From positions 50,056-114,055 of the forward strand of contig NZ_MSQB01000015.1 in assembly GCF_002149965.1 (NCBI RefSeq): 64,000 nucleotides of DNA, given 5' to 3'. The position numbers were made by a program, and so were the translations under genes. Below are positions 27,330 to 36,174 of the stretch, piece by piece. The notes below the pieces were generated by a model, which had not been told where the DNA came from, made no database searches, and worked only from the letters and a program-made list of their open reading frames with translations. Each line of letters begins with the position of its first letter. Position 1 is the first letter of the stretch. The DNA comes from Novosphingobium panipatense. Lineage in GTDB: Bacteria > Pseudomonadota > Alphaproteobacteria > Sphingomonadales > Sphingomonadaceae.

Positions 27330-28496
27330 ATGAATGACAGCAAGACCGCCGCTTCTCTCGATGTTTCTTCCGACCGACTCGGCTGTCACCAGTCGGTGCT
27401 GGTGCTGCAGGGTGGCGGCGCGCTAGGCGCCTATCAGGCCGGCGTCTACGAGGCCCTGAGCGAGGCGGGCCATGTGCCGGACTGGGTGGCGGGCATCTCG
27501 ATCGGAGCCATCAATGCCGCGATCATCGCCGGAAATGCGCCGGGCGAGCGGGTGAAGCACCTTCGCAAGTTCTGGGACGGCGTGAGCCAGGAACTGCTCT
27601 ATCGCCTCGACGTCGGCAACGGCTTCGCTCGCCGCGCCTTCAACGAGACGTCCGCCGCATGGGCCGCCACTTTCGGCATTCCCGGCTTCTTCACCCCGCG
27701 CCTGCCGACGCCGCTGCCCGAATGGCCGAGCGAGATCGAGCGCCTGAGCTTCTACGACACCACGCCGCTGCGGCAGACGCTGCTCGATCTCATCGATTTC
27801 GACCGGATCAACCACGGCGAAACCCGCTTCTCGGTCGGCGCGGTCAACATGATGACCGGCAACTTCGCCTACTTCGACAACAGGAGCGAGCGCAGGATCG
27901 GCCCCGAGCATGTCATGGCCAGCGGCGCCTTGCCCCCCGGCTTCCCGCCCGTGGCGATCGACGGCGAGTGGTACTGGGACGGCGGCCTCGTTTCCAACAC
28001 GCCGCTGCAATATGTACTCGACAACCGGTCCCCCTGCGAGATGACCGTGTTCCAGGTGGACCTGTTCCCCTCTCGCGGCGCCGTTCCCCGCACCATGGCC
28101 GATATCGCCCAGCGCGAGAAGGACATCCGCTTCTCCAGCCGCACGCGCATGAACACCGACCTTTCGAAGCAGCTCCAGAAGATGCGCGCCGCCGCCCAGC
28201 GGCTTGCCCATAAGCTGCCGCCGGAACTCCGGGACGATCCCGACCTGCACCATCTGCTGGGCTGCCGCCCGGCCGGCGCGGTCGCGGTGATGCACCTCAT
28301 CAACCGCCCGCGCGGCTATGAAACCATGTCGAAAGATTACGAATTCTCGCGGATGACGGTGACCGAGCACTGGGCGGCGGGCAAGGCCGATGCCTGCTGG
28401 TCGCTGGAAAAGCCGGACTGGGCCGGACGCAGCCTGCAACCCGACGAGATCATGACGTTCGACCTTTCGGCCGACCGCCCCCGCAACGGACACTGA
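27330..28496 (+). CDS. patatin-like phospholipase family protein (DUF3734 type)
   Basis: 388 aa. The patatin domain has the oxyanion loop [17 protein letters not shown], the nucleophile motif GISIG (Ser) and the catalytic Asp in [10 protein letters not shown]. The C-terminal third (about 270-385) resembles the DUF3734 extension. No signal peptide. AGGA lies about 8 bases before the ATG at 27330; an ATG at 27312 is also in frame. The next gene, 26 bp downstream, is 3-hydroxybutyrate dehydrogenase. This pairing recurs in bacteria and suggests a role in lipid or polyhydroxybutyrate turnover, which is inference. Confidence 0.9.
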   Translation: MNDSKTAASLDVSSDRLGCHQSVLVLQGGGALGAYQAGVYEALSEAGHVPDWVAGISIGAINAAIIAGNAPGERVKHLRKFWDGVSQELLYRLDVGNGFARRAFNETSAAWAATFGIPGFFTPRLPTPLPEWPSEIERLSFYDTTPLRQTLLDLIDFDRINHGETRFSVGAVNMMTGNFAYFDNRSERRIGPEHVMASGALPPGFPPVAIDGEWYWDGGLVSNTPLQYVLDNRSPCEMTVFQVDLFPSRGAVPRTMADIAQREKDIRFSSRTRMNTDLSKQLQKMRAAAQRLAHKLPPELRDDPDLHHLLGCRPAGAVAVMHLINRPRGYETMSKDYEFSRMTVTEHWAAGKADACWSLEKPDWAGRSLQPDEIMTFDLSADRPRNGH

Positions 28497-28522
28497 AGAG
28501 AATTTCCGAGGAGAGACGATCC

Positions 28523-29305
28523 ATGAAGCTCAAGGACAAGTCCTGCATCGTCACCGGCGCTGCCAGCGGTATCGGCAATGCCATCGCTCACAAATACGCA
28601 TCGGCAGGCGGCAAGGTGGCGATTGCCGACCTCAACCTCGAAGCCGCGCAGAAGGCCGCCGACGACATCAAGTCCAAGTACGGCACCGAAGCCCTGGCCG
28701 TGGCCATGGACGTAACCAGCGAGGATCAGGTGAACGCGGGCGTCGCGGCCGTGGTCGAGGCCTGGGGCACCGTGGACGTGCTCGTCTCCAACGCCGGTAT
28801 CCAGATCGTCAACCCGGTCGAGAATTTCGCCTATTCCGACTGGAAGAAGATGCTCGCCATCCACCTCGACGGCGCTTTCCTCACCTCCAAGGCCGTGCTG
28901 CCGCACATGTATGCGCAGAAGTCCGGCTCGATCATCTTCATGGGCTCGGTCCATTCGAAGGAGGCCAGCCCGCTCAAGTCGGCCTATGTCACCGCCAAGC
29001 ACGGCCTGCTCGGCCTCAGCCGCGTGATCGCCAAGGAAGGCGGCAAGAAGGGCGTGCGCAGCAACGTCATCTGCCCCGGCTTCGTGCGCACCCCGCTGGT
29101 GGACAAGCAGATCCCCGAACAGGCCAAGGAACTGGGCATTTCCGAGGATGAAGTGGTGAGCCGGGTGATGCTGGGCCAGACCGTGGACGGCGAATTCACC
29201 ACCGTCGACGACATCGCAGAAGTGGCGCTGTTCTTCGGGGGCTTCGAGACCAATGCGCTGACCGGGCAGTCACTGATCGCGAGCCACGGGTGGTTCATGG
29301 AGTAA
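28523..29305 (+). CDS. bdhA: 3-hydroxybutyrate dehydrogenase (SDR)
   Basis: 260 aa. It oxidises (R)-3-hydroxybutyrate to acetoacetate with NAD. The SDR cofactor motif is [11 protein letters not shown] is in VSNAGIQIV; the catalytic Ser is in [10 protein letters not shown] and Tyr/Lys in YVTAKHG. The [19 protein letters not shown] stretch and the end ([12 protein letters not shown]) match 3-hydroxybutyrate dehydrogenases closely. It is in a probable operon with the patatin gene upstream. GGAGAGA precedes the start. Confidence 0.9.
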   Translation: MKLKDKSCIVTGAASGIGNAIAHKYASAGGKVAIADLNLEAAQKAADDIKSKYGTEALAVAMDVTSEDQVNAGVAAVVEAWGTVDVLVSNAGIQIVNPVENFAYSDWKKMLAIHLDGAFLTSKAVLPHMYAQKSGSIIFMGSVHSKEASPLKSAYVTAKHGLLGLSRVIAKEGGKKGVRSNVICPGFVRTPLVDKQIPEQAKELGISEDEVVSRVMLGQTVDGEFTTVDDIAEVALFFGGFETNALTGQSLIASHGWFME

Positions 29306-29316
29306 TCAGATGCCAG

Positions 29317-29371
29317 GCAATCCAGGGCGGTTTACGGCGCCCTGGATTGCTTCGCTACGCTCGCAATGACG
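29317..29371. repeat. class 4 palindromic repeat
   Basis: GCAATCCAGGGCG is followed after a short gap by GCGCCCTGGATTGC and then TTCGCTACGCTCGCAATGAC. The central inverted repeat forms a GC-rich stem between the convergent bdhA and gltX genes. It shares the right unit with 11774-11872. Confidence 0.75.
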
Positions 29372-29423
29372 AAAATCAGGGTGCGTTGGTCGAACTGCGC
29401 CAGACTGGCGCAGGCCACCAACC

Positions 29424-30755
29424 TCAAACCGCCGAACGCAACCGCGCCAGAGCCTCATCCCGCCCGATCAGCGGCAACAAAGCGCCCATGTCCGGCCCGT
29501 GCTCCATTCCCGTCAGCGCCAGACGCAGCGGCAGGAACAGGGCCTTGCCCTTGCGGCCGGTCGCTTCCTTGAGCGCGCCAGTCAGCGCCTTCCACACGTC
29601 CGGGTGCCATTCGAGCGCAGCCAGAACGTCGGCCGCCTGCGCCAGATAGGTCCCGTCTTCATCGGCCTGAGCCGGTGCCTCGATCGGACCGATGACCACG
29701 CGCCACCAGTCGTGCGCTTCGTGGACGTGCGAGAGGTTGGGGCGGATCGTCTCCCAGGCACCCGCGTCCATTTCATCGGGCAGGCGGCCGGAGACCGCCT
29801 CGAACGGCAGGGCGTGGACCACGGCGGCATTGACGCGTTCCAGTTCCGCCTCGTCGAAGCGGGCGGGCGCGCGGCCGAAGCGGGAGAGATCGAAGGCCGC
29901 CGCCAGCGCTTCGGCATCGAGCGCGGGATCGACCGGATCGCTGGTGCCGAGACGCCCAAGCAGCGCGACCACGGCCTGCGGCTCTATGCCGATCTCGCGG
30001 AAATGCGCGACGCCCAGCGAGCCGAGACGCTTGGAGAGCTTGCCCTCGGTGCCGACCAGCAGCGCCTCGTGCGCGAAAGCAGGCACCTGCGCGCCAAGCG
30101 CGGTGAACATTTGCACCTGGGCGGCGGTGTTGGAAACGTGGTCTTCTCCGCGCAGGATCTGCGTGACGCCCATGTCCACGTCGTCGATGGCCGAGGGCAG
30201 CATGTAGAGCCACGAACCGTCGGCACGGCGAATCACCGGGTCGCTGATCTGGGCCGGGTCGAACTTCTGGGGACCGCGAATGCCGTCTTCCCAGGTGATC
30301 GGCTCGTCATGATCGAGCAGGAAGCGCCAGTGCGGGAGGTCTCCGGCGGCGATCTTCGCGGCCTTTTCCGCTTCGGTCAGCTTCAGCGCGCCGCGATCGT
30401 AGATCGGCGGCAGCCCGCGCCCGAGCAGGACCTTGCGCTTGAGTTCCAGTTCCTGCGGGGTTTCCCAGCAGGGATAGACGCGCCCCGCCGCTTTCAGGCG
30501 CTCGAATTCGCGTTCGTAGAGCGCGAAACGGGCGGACTGCCGCTCCTCCCCGCTCCATGCGATGCCGAGCCAGGCGAGGTCGGCATGGATGCCCTCGACA
30601 TATTCCTCCTTCGATCGCGCCGCGTCGGTATCGTCGATGCGCAGCAGGAACGTGCCGCCGGCCTTCTGGGCCAGCAGCCAGTTGTGCAGCGCCGTGCGGA
30701 TATTGCCGACGTGGAGATGCCCGGTGGGCGAAGGAGCGAAGCGCGTTACGGTCAT
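29424..30755 (-). CDS. gltX: glutamyl-tRNA synthetase
   Basis: 443 aa. Class I synthetase that charges tRNA-Glu. HIGH-like motif APSPTGHLHVGN at the N-terminus, LLRIDDTDAARS, and the KMSKS-like EGKLSKRLGS near residue 240. Many alphaproteobacteria carry two GltX copies, one of which misacylates tRNA-Gln for the amidotransferase pathway; which this is cannot be decided here. The start at 30755 gives MTVTRFAPSPTG; the frame stays open upstream over benE but is not coding. Convergent with bdhA. Confidence 0.95.
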   Translation of the reverse strand: MTVTRFAPSPTGHLHVGNIRTALHNWLLAQKAGGTFLLRIDDTDAARSKEEYVEGIHADLAWLGIAWSGEERQSARFALYEREFERLKAAGRVYPCWETPQELELKRKVLLGRGLPPIYDRGALKLTEAEKAAKIAAGDLPHWRFLLDHDEPITWEDGIRGPQKFDPAQISDPVIRRADGSWLYMLPSAIDDVDMGVTQILRGEDHVSNTAAQVQMFTALGAQVPAFAHEALLVGTEGKLSKRLGSLGVAHFREIGIEPQAVVALLGRLGTSDPVDPALDAEALAAAFDLSRFGRAPARFDEAELERVNAAVVHALPFEAVSGRLPDEMDAGAWETIRPNLSHVHEAHDWWRVVIGPIEAPAQADEDGTYLAQAADVLAALEWHPDVWKALTGALKEATGRKGKALFLPLRLALTGMEHGPDMGALLPLIGRDEALARLRSAV

Positions 30756-30787
30756 GCCTCGCGCGTTACGGCGGGGCGGGCGAGAGG

Positions 30788-31957
30788 TCAATTTCGCCGC
30801 GCGAAAACCGCCTTGGCCGCCAGGGCGGCAAAGCCCGCCACCAGCCCCCAGAACGCCGAACCGATACCCAGCAGCGAGACCCCGGAGGCTGTGGCCGCGA
30901 AAGTCAGGATCGCGGCGTCGCGCTCGGTCTTTTCCGCAAGCATGCTTTCCACCGCGCCGGAAAGCGGGGCGATCAGGGCGATTCCCGTGAAGGCCGCGAT
31001 CGAGGCCTTGGGCATCGTCAGGAAGAACTGCACGAGCGGCGCGGAAAACAGCGCCAGCGCAAGGTAGAAGGCGGCATAGATCAGCCCAACCATCCAGCGG
31101 CGGCCCTGATCGGGATGCGCGTCGCTGCTGGTGCAGATCGCCGCGGTGATCGCCGCAAGGTTGACCCCGTGCGCACCGAAGGGCGCGAGCACCATCGTCG
31201 CCAGGCCGGTTCCCAGCAGCAGCGGCTGCGGCCTCGGCTCGTAACCGGCGCTGCGCAGCACGACGAGCCCCGGCAGGTTCTGCGAGACCAGGGTGACGAG
31301 AAACAACGGCACGCCGATGCTGGCCATCGCCTTGAGATCGAAGATCGGCGTGACAGGCTCCAGCCTCCCGAGCAGGGAAGTCGGCGCGAATCCAGCCACG
31401 TCGCCGCGCAGCAGGACAACCGCCACGCCCGAAACGAGCACCAGCAGCAGCGCATAGAGCGGAAAACGCTGACGGGCGATCACGAAGACCAGCAGCAGCA
31501 CGACCACCAGCAGGGCATCGGTTTCCAGCGTGCGAAAGAGCTGGAGGCAGAACGGCAGCAGCACGCCCGCCAGCATGGCCGAGGCGACCGAAGCGGGAAT
31601 CCGCGCCGCCAGTCTTCCCAGCGCGGGAACCAGCCCCAGCAGGCACATGAGGCCCGCCGCCGCGACGAAGGCGCCGACGGCGATGGGCCATGCCACCGCG
31701 CCCGCACTCGCCGCCAGCAGTGCCGCGCCGGGGGTGGACCATGCCAGCACCACCGGCATGCGCATCCACAGCGAGAGAATCGCACCGGCCACGGCAATGC
31801 CAAGGCAGAGCGCGGTCACGGCGGAGCCGACTTGTCCGGTCCCGGCGCCGAGCGCCTGCATCGCCTGGACGACCAGCGCGACCGTCCCCCCGAATCCGAT
31901 GAGGGCGGCGATGAGCGCGGAAGTCCAGGAGGCGAGCGGCGGAAGTCGGGAAAGCAT
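30788..31957 (-). CDS. BenE family benzoate/H+ symporter-like transporter
   Basis: 389 aa, about twelve hydrophobic segments. The fold and motifs (LAWSTPGAALLA, FLVTLVSQNLPGLVVLRSAGY, GAHGVNLAAITAAICTS) are those of BenE. The family name comes from benzoate uptake in Acinetobacter, but many members sit away from aromatic catabolism genes, as here, so the substrate is open. It ends 32 bp upstream of the gltX start on the same strand. Confidence 0.88.
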   Translation of the reverse strand: MLSRLPPLASWTSALIAALIGFGGTVALVVQAMQALGAGTGQVGSAVTALCLGIAVAGAILSLWMRMPVVLAWSTPGAALLAASAGAVAWPIAVGAFVAAAGLMCLLGLVPALGRLAARIPASVASAMLAGVLLPFCLQLFRTLETDALLVVVLLLVFVIARQRFPLYALLLVLVSGVAVVLLRGDVAGFAPTSLLGRLEPVTPIFDLKAMASIGVPLFLVTLVSQNLPGLVVLRSAGYEPRPQPLLLGTGLATMVLAPFGAHGVNLAAITAAICTSSDAHPDQGRRWMVGLIYAAFYLALALFSAPLVQFFLTMPKASIAAFTGIALIAPLSGAVESMLAEKTERDAAILTFAATASGVSLLGIGSAFWGLVAGFAALAAKAVFARRN

Positions 31958-32066
31958 CGCCGCGCTATGGGCAGGTTTTCCGGCGAAGGGAAGGCTTTGC
32001 GAAGACGGCGCACCGGCTTCTACGCGGTCACTTCATCTGTCACAACTGTCTGGAAGAAGGGGGAAA

Positions 32067-32142
32067 TGGTGGAGCCTAGCGGGATCGAACCGCTGACCTC
32101 CTGCATGCCATGCAGGCGCTCTCCCAGCTGAGCTAAGGCCCC
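32067..32142 (-). tRNA. tRNA-Ala (anticodon GGC)
   Basis: 76 nt including an encoded 3' CCA. Acceptor stem GGGGCCT/AGGCTCC with the G3-U70 wobble pair that identifies alanine tRNA, D-arm GCTC..GAGC, anticodon stem CCTGC/GCAGG with loop ATGGCAT (anticodon GGC), variable AGGTC, and T-arm AGCGG-TTCGATC-CCGCT. All four arms pair. Confidence 0.97.
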
Positions 32143-32318
32143 GTCCATTTCAGCGGATCGCGCCTGGGCGGGCAATCCGGTCCACCACGCTGCGGCGGCG
32201 GAGGCAGCCCTCTAGATCGCCTTTTTCGATCTGACAAGAGAAACCTTCACAAGATTGAAAAGTTACTCAGGATAGCGTCCGAAAAAAGCAGGGCGAGGGT
32301 GCGAATGGGAGAGCGATC

Positions 32319-32564
32319 ATGATTCGAAATCTGCTGACCGTCGCCGCCCTGACCGTCGCCGCCCTACCCGGAATGCTGGCCGCCACGCCGTCCATGGCCG
32401 CCAATTCGTGCCGGGATGCCAAGGGCAAGTTCGTGCCCTGCCAGACCGTGACCACGAAAAAGACCACCACCAAGGTCACGACCACCATGGCGAAAGGAAA
32501 GGACGGCAAGTGCCGCTTCACTTCGGGGCCCAAGAAGGGCCAGTTTACCCAATGCCCTGGATAA
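32319..32564 (+). CDS. small secreted hypothetical protein
   Basis: 81 aa. A signal peptide (LLTVAALTVAALPGMLAATPSMA) is followed by about 53 residues rich in Lys and Thr with four cysteines (NSCRDAKGKFVPCQT ... GKCRFTSGPKKGQFTQCPG), giving two CxxxxGKF-like units. The pattern is common in small periplasmic sphingomonad proteins of unknown role. GGGAGAG precedes the ATG. Confidence 0.7.
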   Translation: MIRNLLTVAALTVAALPGMLAATPSMAANSCRDAKGKFVPCQTVTTKKTTTKVTTTMAKGKDGKCRFTSGPKKGQFTQCPG

Positions 32565-32654
32565 TATGACGATTTCGGGGGTTCGGCGCGCCGGGCTCCC
32601 GAATCGCGCGAAGCCGGGGGTGCCAAAAGACGTGCCATAAAGAGTCCGGGCAAT

Positions 32655-32684
32655 AAAAAACCCTCCCGGAGGGGAGGGCTTTTT
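32655..32684. terminator. bidirectional rho-independent terminator
   Basis: AAAAAA, then CCCTCCC (32661-32667), loop GGAG, GGGAGGG (32672-32678), then CTTTTT. A/T tracts on both sides allow it to serve the plus-strand 81-aa gene and the minus-strand small lipoprotein gene. Confidence 0.85.
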
Positions 32685-32779
32685 CCGTCTCGGACGGACT
32701 TTCCGTGATTCCCCCGAAGGGGCGGAAAGCATCTGGGGGCCGGCAAACCGAACGGATCGGTGCGCAGCCCCCGAACCGA

Positions 32780-32953
32780 TTACTCGGCAGCCGCGGTGGC
32801 TTCTTCGGTAGCCGCTTCGGTGGTAGCAGCCAGAGTTTCCTCGGGCAGGGTCTCAACCGACTCGGTAGCAGCTTCGGTGGGCTTTTCGCCACCGCAAGCA
32901 GCGAGCGACAGAGCGGCAGCCGACGCGAACGCGGCAAAAGCAATCTTCTTCAT
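32780..32953 (-). CDS. very small lipoprotein, Glu/Ala/Thr-rich
   Basis: 57 aa. Signal MKKIAFAAFASAAALSLAAC with lipobox LAAC, then a mature tail made almost only of Gly, Glu, Thr, Ala, Val and Ser (tandem EAAT/EEAT units). AAGGGG lies seven bases upstream. Resembles the small abundant acidic-tailed lipoproteins found in sphingomonads; function unknown. Confidence 0.75.
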   Translation of the reverse strand: MKKIAFAAFASAAALSLAACGGEKPTEAATESVETLPEETLAATTEAATEEATAAAE

Positions 32954-33092
32954 GCGAATCCCCTTGCATTGTTTGGCGCATAGGCCAACGCTTGCAGGCA
33001 AGCCTGCGGTGCCATTCTTTAGACGAGACAATGGTGCAACGCAAATGGGAAGTAAGGGGGCGGAAATCCGCAGAAATCCTAGGGCTTGCACA

Positions 33093-33114
33093 CATATAAA
33101 GATATCTTTATATG
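33093..33114 (+). promoter_or_regulatory. 22-bp perfect palindromic operator of the methionine operon
   Basis: Half-sites CATATAAAGAT and ATCTTTATATG form a perfect 22-bp palindrome ending 7 bp before the regulator's start codon. The AT-rich ATATnAAGATATCTTnATAT type matches what I recall of sites for SahR-like ArsR regulators of methionine genes. The location implies autoregulation and control of the whole downstream operon. No second copy was seen in the window. Confidence 0.75.
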
Positions 33115-33121
33115 CCATCGC

Positions 33122-34126
33122 ATGAAAATCGACCCCCTCTTGAGGGCCCTTTCGGAGCCGACGCGACTGCGCATCATGCGTCTGCTCGCGCATATGGAAC
33201 TGGCCGTGGGAGAGCTTGCCCAGGTGCTCGGGCAGAGCCAGCCGCGAGTCTCTCGCCATGTGAAGATTCTCTGCGACGCAGGCCTGGCGCAGCGCCGCAA
33301 GGAAGGTAGCTGGGTTTTCCTGCGCACGGCCGTGAAGGAAAAGAGCGAGCCGCCGATGGGCGCCGCCGCCGCGCAGCTCCTGACCATTGCCGAGCGCGAC
33401 GATCCGGCCTTTTCCGCGCGCTGCGCCGAAGATCGCCGTCAGCTTGCGGCGATTCGCGAGGCACGCGAATCCAGCGCCCAGGCCTATTTCGCCCTCCACG
33501 CGGAGGAATGGGACACCCTGCGCCAGCTTCACGGCGCCGACGGCCCTGTGGAAACCGCCCTGATGGCCGCGTTCGGCCGCCAGAAGCTGGGCGCGCTGCT
33601 CGATGTCGGCACCGGCACGGGACGCATGGCGGAACTGCTTTCAGGCCGGGCCGGGCATGTCACCGCGCTCGACAAGAGCCCGGACATGTTGCGAATTGCC
33701 CGCGCCCGGTTGCAGTCTTTGCCGCCGGACAAGCTCTCGCTGGTCCAGGGCGACTTCACCGCCCTGCCCTTCGCCGCCGCTACATTCGATACCGTGCTGT
33801 TCCATCAGGTACTGCACTATGCGCAGGATCCCGGCGTGGTCCTGGCCGAAGCCGCGCGCGTCACCGTGGAGGGCGGCCGCGTGGCCGTGGTCGATCTTGC
33901 CGCGCATGACCGCGAGGAACTGCGCGAGCGCCATGCCCACGCCCGCCTCGGCTTTTCCGACGAACAGATGGAAGCCCTGTTGGCGGAAGCCGGATTCGCG
34001 CCCGAGCTGCCGACGATCCTGCCCGGCGATCCGCTTACCGTGAAGATCTGGACGGCGCGCCGCCTGCCGCACGCCGCCCCCGACACCATTTCCGAGATTC
34101 AAGACAGAAAGACCGAACTGCCATGA
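33122..34126 (+). CDS. ArsR family regulator fused to a SAM-dependent methyltransferase domain (SahR-like)
   Basis: 334 aa. N-terminal winged helix of the ArsR/SmtB type (residues 1-95, with LSEPTRLRIMRLLAHMELAVGELA and SQPRVSRHVKILCDAGL). C-terminal Rossmann methyltransferase domain (about 140-310) with motif I LLDVGTGTGRMAELL, then VTALDKSPDMLRIA and FDTVLFHQVLHYAQDP. This fusion next to metF and metH is typical of regulators that sense S-adenosylhomocysteine or SAM through the methyltransferase pocket. The stop overlaps the metF start (ATGA). An upstream ATG at 33086 would place the palindrome inside the gene, so 33122 is preferred. Confidence 0.9.
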   Translation: MKIDPLLRALSEPTRLRIMRLLAHMELAVGELAQVLGQSQPRVSRHVKILCDAGLAQRRKEGSWVFLRTAVKEKSEPPMGAAAAQLLTIAERDDPAFSARCAEDRRQLAAIREARESSAQAYFALHAEEWDTLRQLHGADGPVETALMAAFGRQKLGALLDVGTGTGRMAELLSGRAGHVTALDKSPDMLRIARARLQSLPPDKLSLVQGDFTALPFAAATFDTVLFHQVLHYAQDPGVVLAEAARVTVEGGRVAVVDLAAHDREELRERHAHARLGFSDEQMEALLAEAGFAPELPTILPGDPLTVKIWTARRLPHAAPDTISEIQDRKTELP

Positions 34127-35025
34127 CTTCTGCCGAACGACCGGTCTCCGCGCCGCTTTTCGAGGACCTGCCGGGCGACATTTCCGTTTCCTTCGAATTC
34201 TTCCCGCCCAAGACGGAGAAGATGGAGGAACAGCTCTGGGATGCGATCACCCAGCTTGCTCCGCTGGCCCCCAGCTTCGTTTCGGTGACTTACGGCGCCG
34301 GTGGCTCCACCCGTGAGCGCACCCATTCCACCGTCTCGCGCCTCGTGCGCGAAACCGATCTGGTGCCCGCCGCCCATCTCACTTGCGTGGGCGCGAGCAA
34401 GGACGAGATCGCCGAGATCGCCGACCAGTACTGGGAAGCCGGCGTGCGCCATATCGTCGCCCTGCGCGGCGATCCGCCGCCGGCGCACGGCGGCATCTTC
34501 ACCCCGCACCCCGAAGGCTACACCGGCGCCGCCGATCTCGTTTCCGGCCTTAAGGCGCGGCACGATTTCGACATTTCGGTGGCGGCCTATCCCGAGATCC
34601 ATCCCGAGGCCCTCAGCGCCAATGCCGACCTCGACAACCTGAAGCGCAAGCTGGACGCCGGTGCCAACCGCGCGATCACGCAGTTCTTCTTCTCGACCGA
34701 CGCCTATTTCCGCTTCCTCGACAAGGCGCTGGCCGCAGGCATCACCGCGCCGATCCTGCCGGGCATCATGCCGGTGACCAGCTTCGCCGCGATCCGCCGC
34801 ATGTCGGGCAATACCGAGATTCCGGGCTGGCTGGAGCGGATGTTCGAAGGGCTCGACGATCGCCCCGGCCCGCGCGCGCTGGTGGCCGCGGTTGCCGCGG
34901 CCGACTTGTGCCGCAGGCTCTACCAGGGCGGCGTGCGCGATTTCCACTTCTATACACTCAACCGCGCCGAGCAGGCCTATGCGATCTGCCAGCTTCTGGG
35001 CCTGCGCCCCAAAGCGGAATCCTGA
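34123..35025 (+). CDS. metF: 5,10-methylenetetrahydrofolate reductase
   Basis: 300 aa. It reduces 5,10-methylene-THF to 5-methyl-THF, the methyl donor for MetH. Family motifs: SFEFFPPKTEKMEEQLW (catalytic Glu), VSVTYGAGGSTRERT, LTCVGASKDEI, HIVALRGDPP and ITQFFFSTDAYFRF. The TIM-barrel length matches bacterial MetF. It overlaps the regulator gene by 4 bp and precedes metH part 1 by 98 bp. Confidence 0.97.
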   Translation: MTSAERPVSAPLFEDLPGDISVSFEFFPPKTEKMEEQLWDAITQLAPLAPSFVSVTYGAGGSTRERTHSTVSRLVRETDLVPAAHLTCVGASKDEIAEIADQYWEAGVRHIVALRGDPPPAHGGIFTPHPEGYTGAADLVSGLKARHDFDISVAAYPEIHPEALSANADLDNLKRKLDAGANRAITQFFFSTDAYFRFLDKALAAGITAPILPGIMPVTSFAAIRRMSGNTEIPGWLERMFEGLDDRPGPRALVAAVAAADLCRRLYQGGVRDFHFYTLNRAEQAYAICQLLGLRPKAES

Positions 35026-35039
35026 GCGGACTTGCCCAA

Positions 35040-35075
35040 GGACCGTTCGTGACGCAAGGCGCGCGCGAACGGTCC
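35040..35075 (+). promoter_or_regulatory. hairpin in the metF-metH spacer
   Basis: GGACCGTTCG (35040-35049) pairs with CGAACGGTCC (35066-35075), loop 16 bases; a second small stem AGCCC/GGGCT follows at about 35092-35106 before the metH start. It could be a processing or attenuation site. It does not match a SAM or SAH riboswitch consensus that I know. Confidence 0.4.
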
Positions 35076-35123
35076 GCCAAAGATGACCTTTAGCCCCTTC
35101 CGGGCTGATCGGGGATTACGATA

Positions 35124-36170
35124 ATGAGTGCCAGAGAACAGTTCCTCGCCGAAGCGGCCAAGCGCATCCTGATCACGGACGGCGCGTTCGGCACCGAAAT
35201 CCAGCGCTGGAAGCTCAGCGAAGAGGACTATGCGGGCAACCTCGGCCTCTCCCACGACCAGAAGGGCAACAACGACATTCTCGCGCTGACCAAGCCCGAA
35301 GTGCCCGAATCGATCCACCGCGCCTATTTCGAGGCCGGAGCCGACATTGCCGAGACCAATACCTTCTCGGCCAACCGCATCAGCCAGGCCGACTACGGCG
35401 CCGAGCACCTCGTGCGCGAGATCAACGTCGAATCGGCAAAGCTGGCCCGCCGTCTCGCCAACGAATACCAGGCCAAGGACGGGCGCCCGCGCTTCGTGGC
35501 GGGCGCGATCGGGCCGACCAACAAGACGCTCTCGCTCAGCCCGGACGTCAACGATCCCGGCTACCGCGAGATCGACTGGGACGAACTGGTCGACGTCTAC
35601 AAGGAACAGGCCGCAGCCCTCGTCGAAGGCGGGGCCGATTTCATCCTGATCGAGACGGTGTTCGACACGCTCAACGCCAAGGCCGGGGTCATGGCGGTGC
35701 GCAAGCTCGAGGCCGAGCTGGGCCGCGAAGTGCCGATCATGATGTCGATGACGCTGACCGACCTTTCCGGGCGCAACCTTTCGGGCCACACCGTGGAAGC
35801 CTTCTGGCATGCCGTGCGCCACGCGAAGCCGGTGACGATCGGGCTCAACTGCTCGTTTGGCGCCACCCAGCTGCGCCCGCATGTGAAGACCCTGTCCGAA
35901 CTCGCGGACACCCTGATCATGATCTATCCCAATGCCGGCCTGCCCAACGAACTGGGCCAGTACGACGAGATGCCCGAGACCACGGCGGGCTTCGTGGGCG
36001 AATGGGCGATCGCGGGACAAGTCAACGTGCTGGGCGGCTGCTGCGGTTCGACCCCCGACCATATCGCCGCCATGGCGCGCAAGGTCGCAGGCCTCGCGCC
36101 GCGCCGCCTGCCCGAACTCGATCCGGTGACGCGCCTCGCCGGGCTCGAACCCTTCACCATGGCCGGGTGA
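35124..36170 (+). CDS. methionine synthase, homocysteine-binding part (split MetH, N-terminal)
   Basis: 348 aa. Equivalent to the first domain of cobalamin-dependent MetH. It binds homocysteine through a zinc thiolate site made by Cys243 (GLNCSFG) and Cys306/Cys307 (GGCCGSTPDH). Starts with ILITDGAFGTEIQ, includes FEAGADIAETNTFSAN. The folate, B12 and reactivation domains are on a separate gene (36741-39428), so the enzyme is split, as in other sphingomonads. GGGGATTACGATA precedes the start. Confidence 0.95.
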   Translation: MSAREQFLAEAAKRILITDGAFGTEIQRWKLSEEDYAGNLGLSHDQKGNNDILALTKPEVPESIHRAYFEAGADIAETNTFSANRISQADYGAEHLVREINVESAKLARRLANEYQAKDGRPRFVAGAIGPTNKTLSLSPDVNDPGYREIDWDELVDVYKEQAAALVEGGADFILIETVFDTLNAKAGVMAVRKLEAELGREVPIMMSMTLTDLSGRNLSGHTVEAFWHAVRHAKPVTIGLNCSFGATQLRPHVKTLSELADTLIMIYPNAGLPNELGQYDEMPETTAGFVGEWAIAGQVNVLGGCCGSTPDHIAAMARKVAGLAPRRLPELDPVTRLAGLEPFTMAG

Positions 36171-36174
36171 CGCC

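Noticed and set aside
30756..31769. Long N-terminal extension of gltX in frame upstream of 30755
   Set aside because: It runs antiparallel-frame across benE, is Arg/Ala/Gly-rich with no similarity, and GltX begins properly at MTVTRFAPSPTG.
35026..35123. SAM-II or SAH riboswitch before metH
   Set aside because: The spacer has hairpins but lacks the conserved sequence blocks of SAM-II, SAM-V or SAH riboswitches as I know them; only a generic hairpin is reported.
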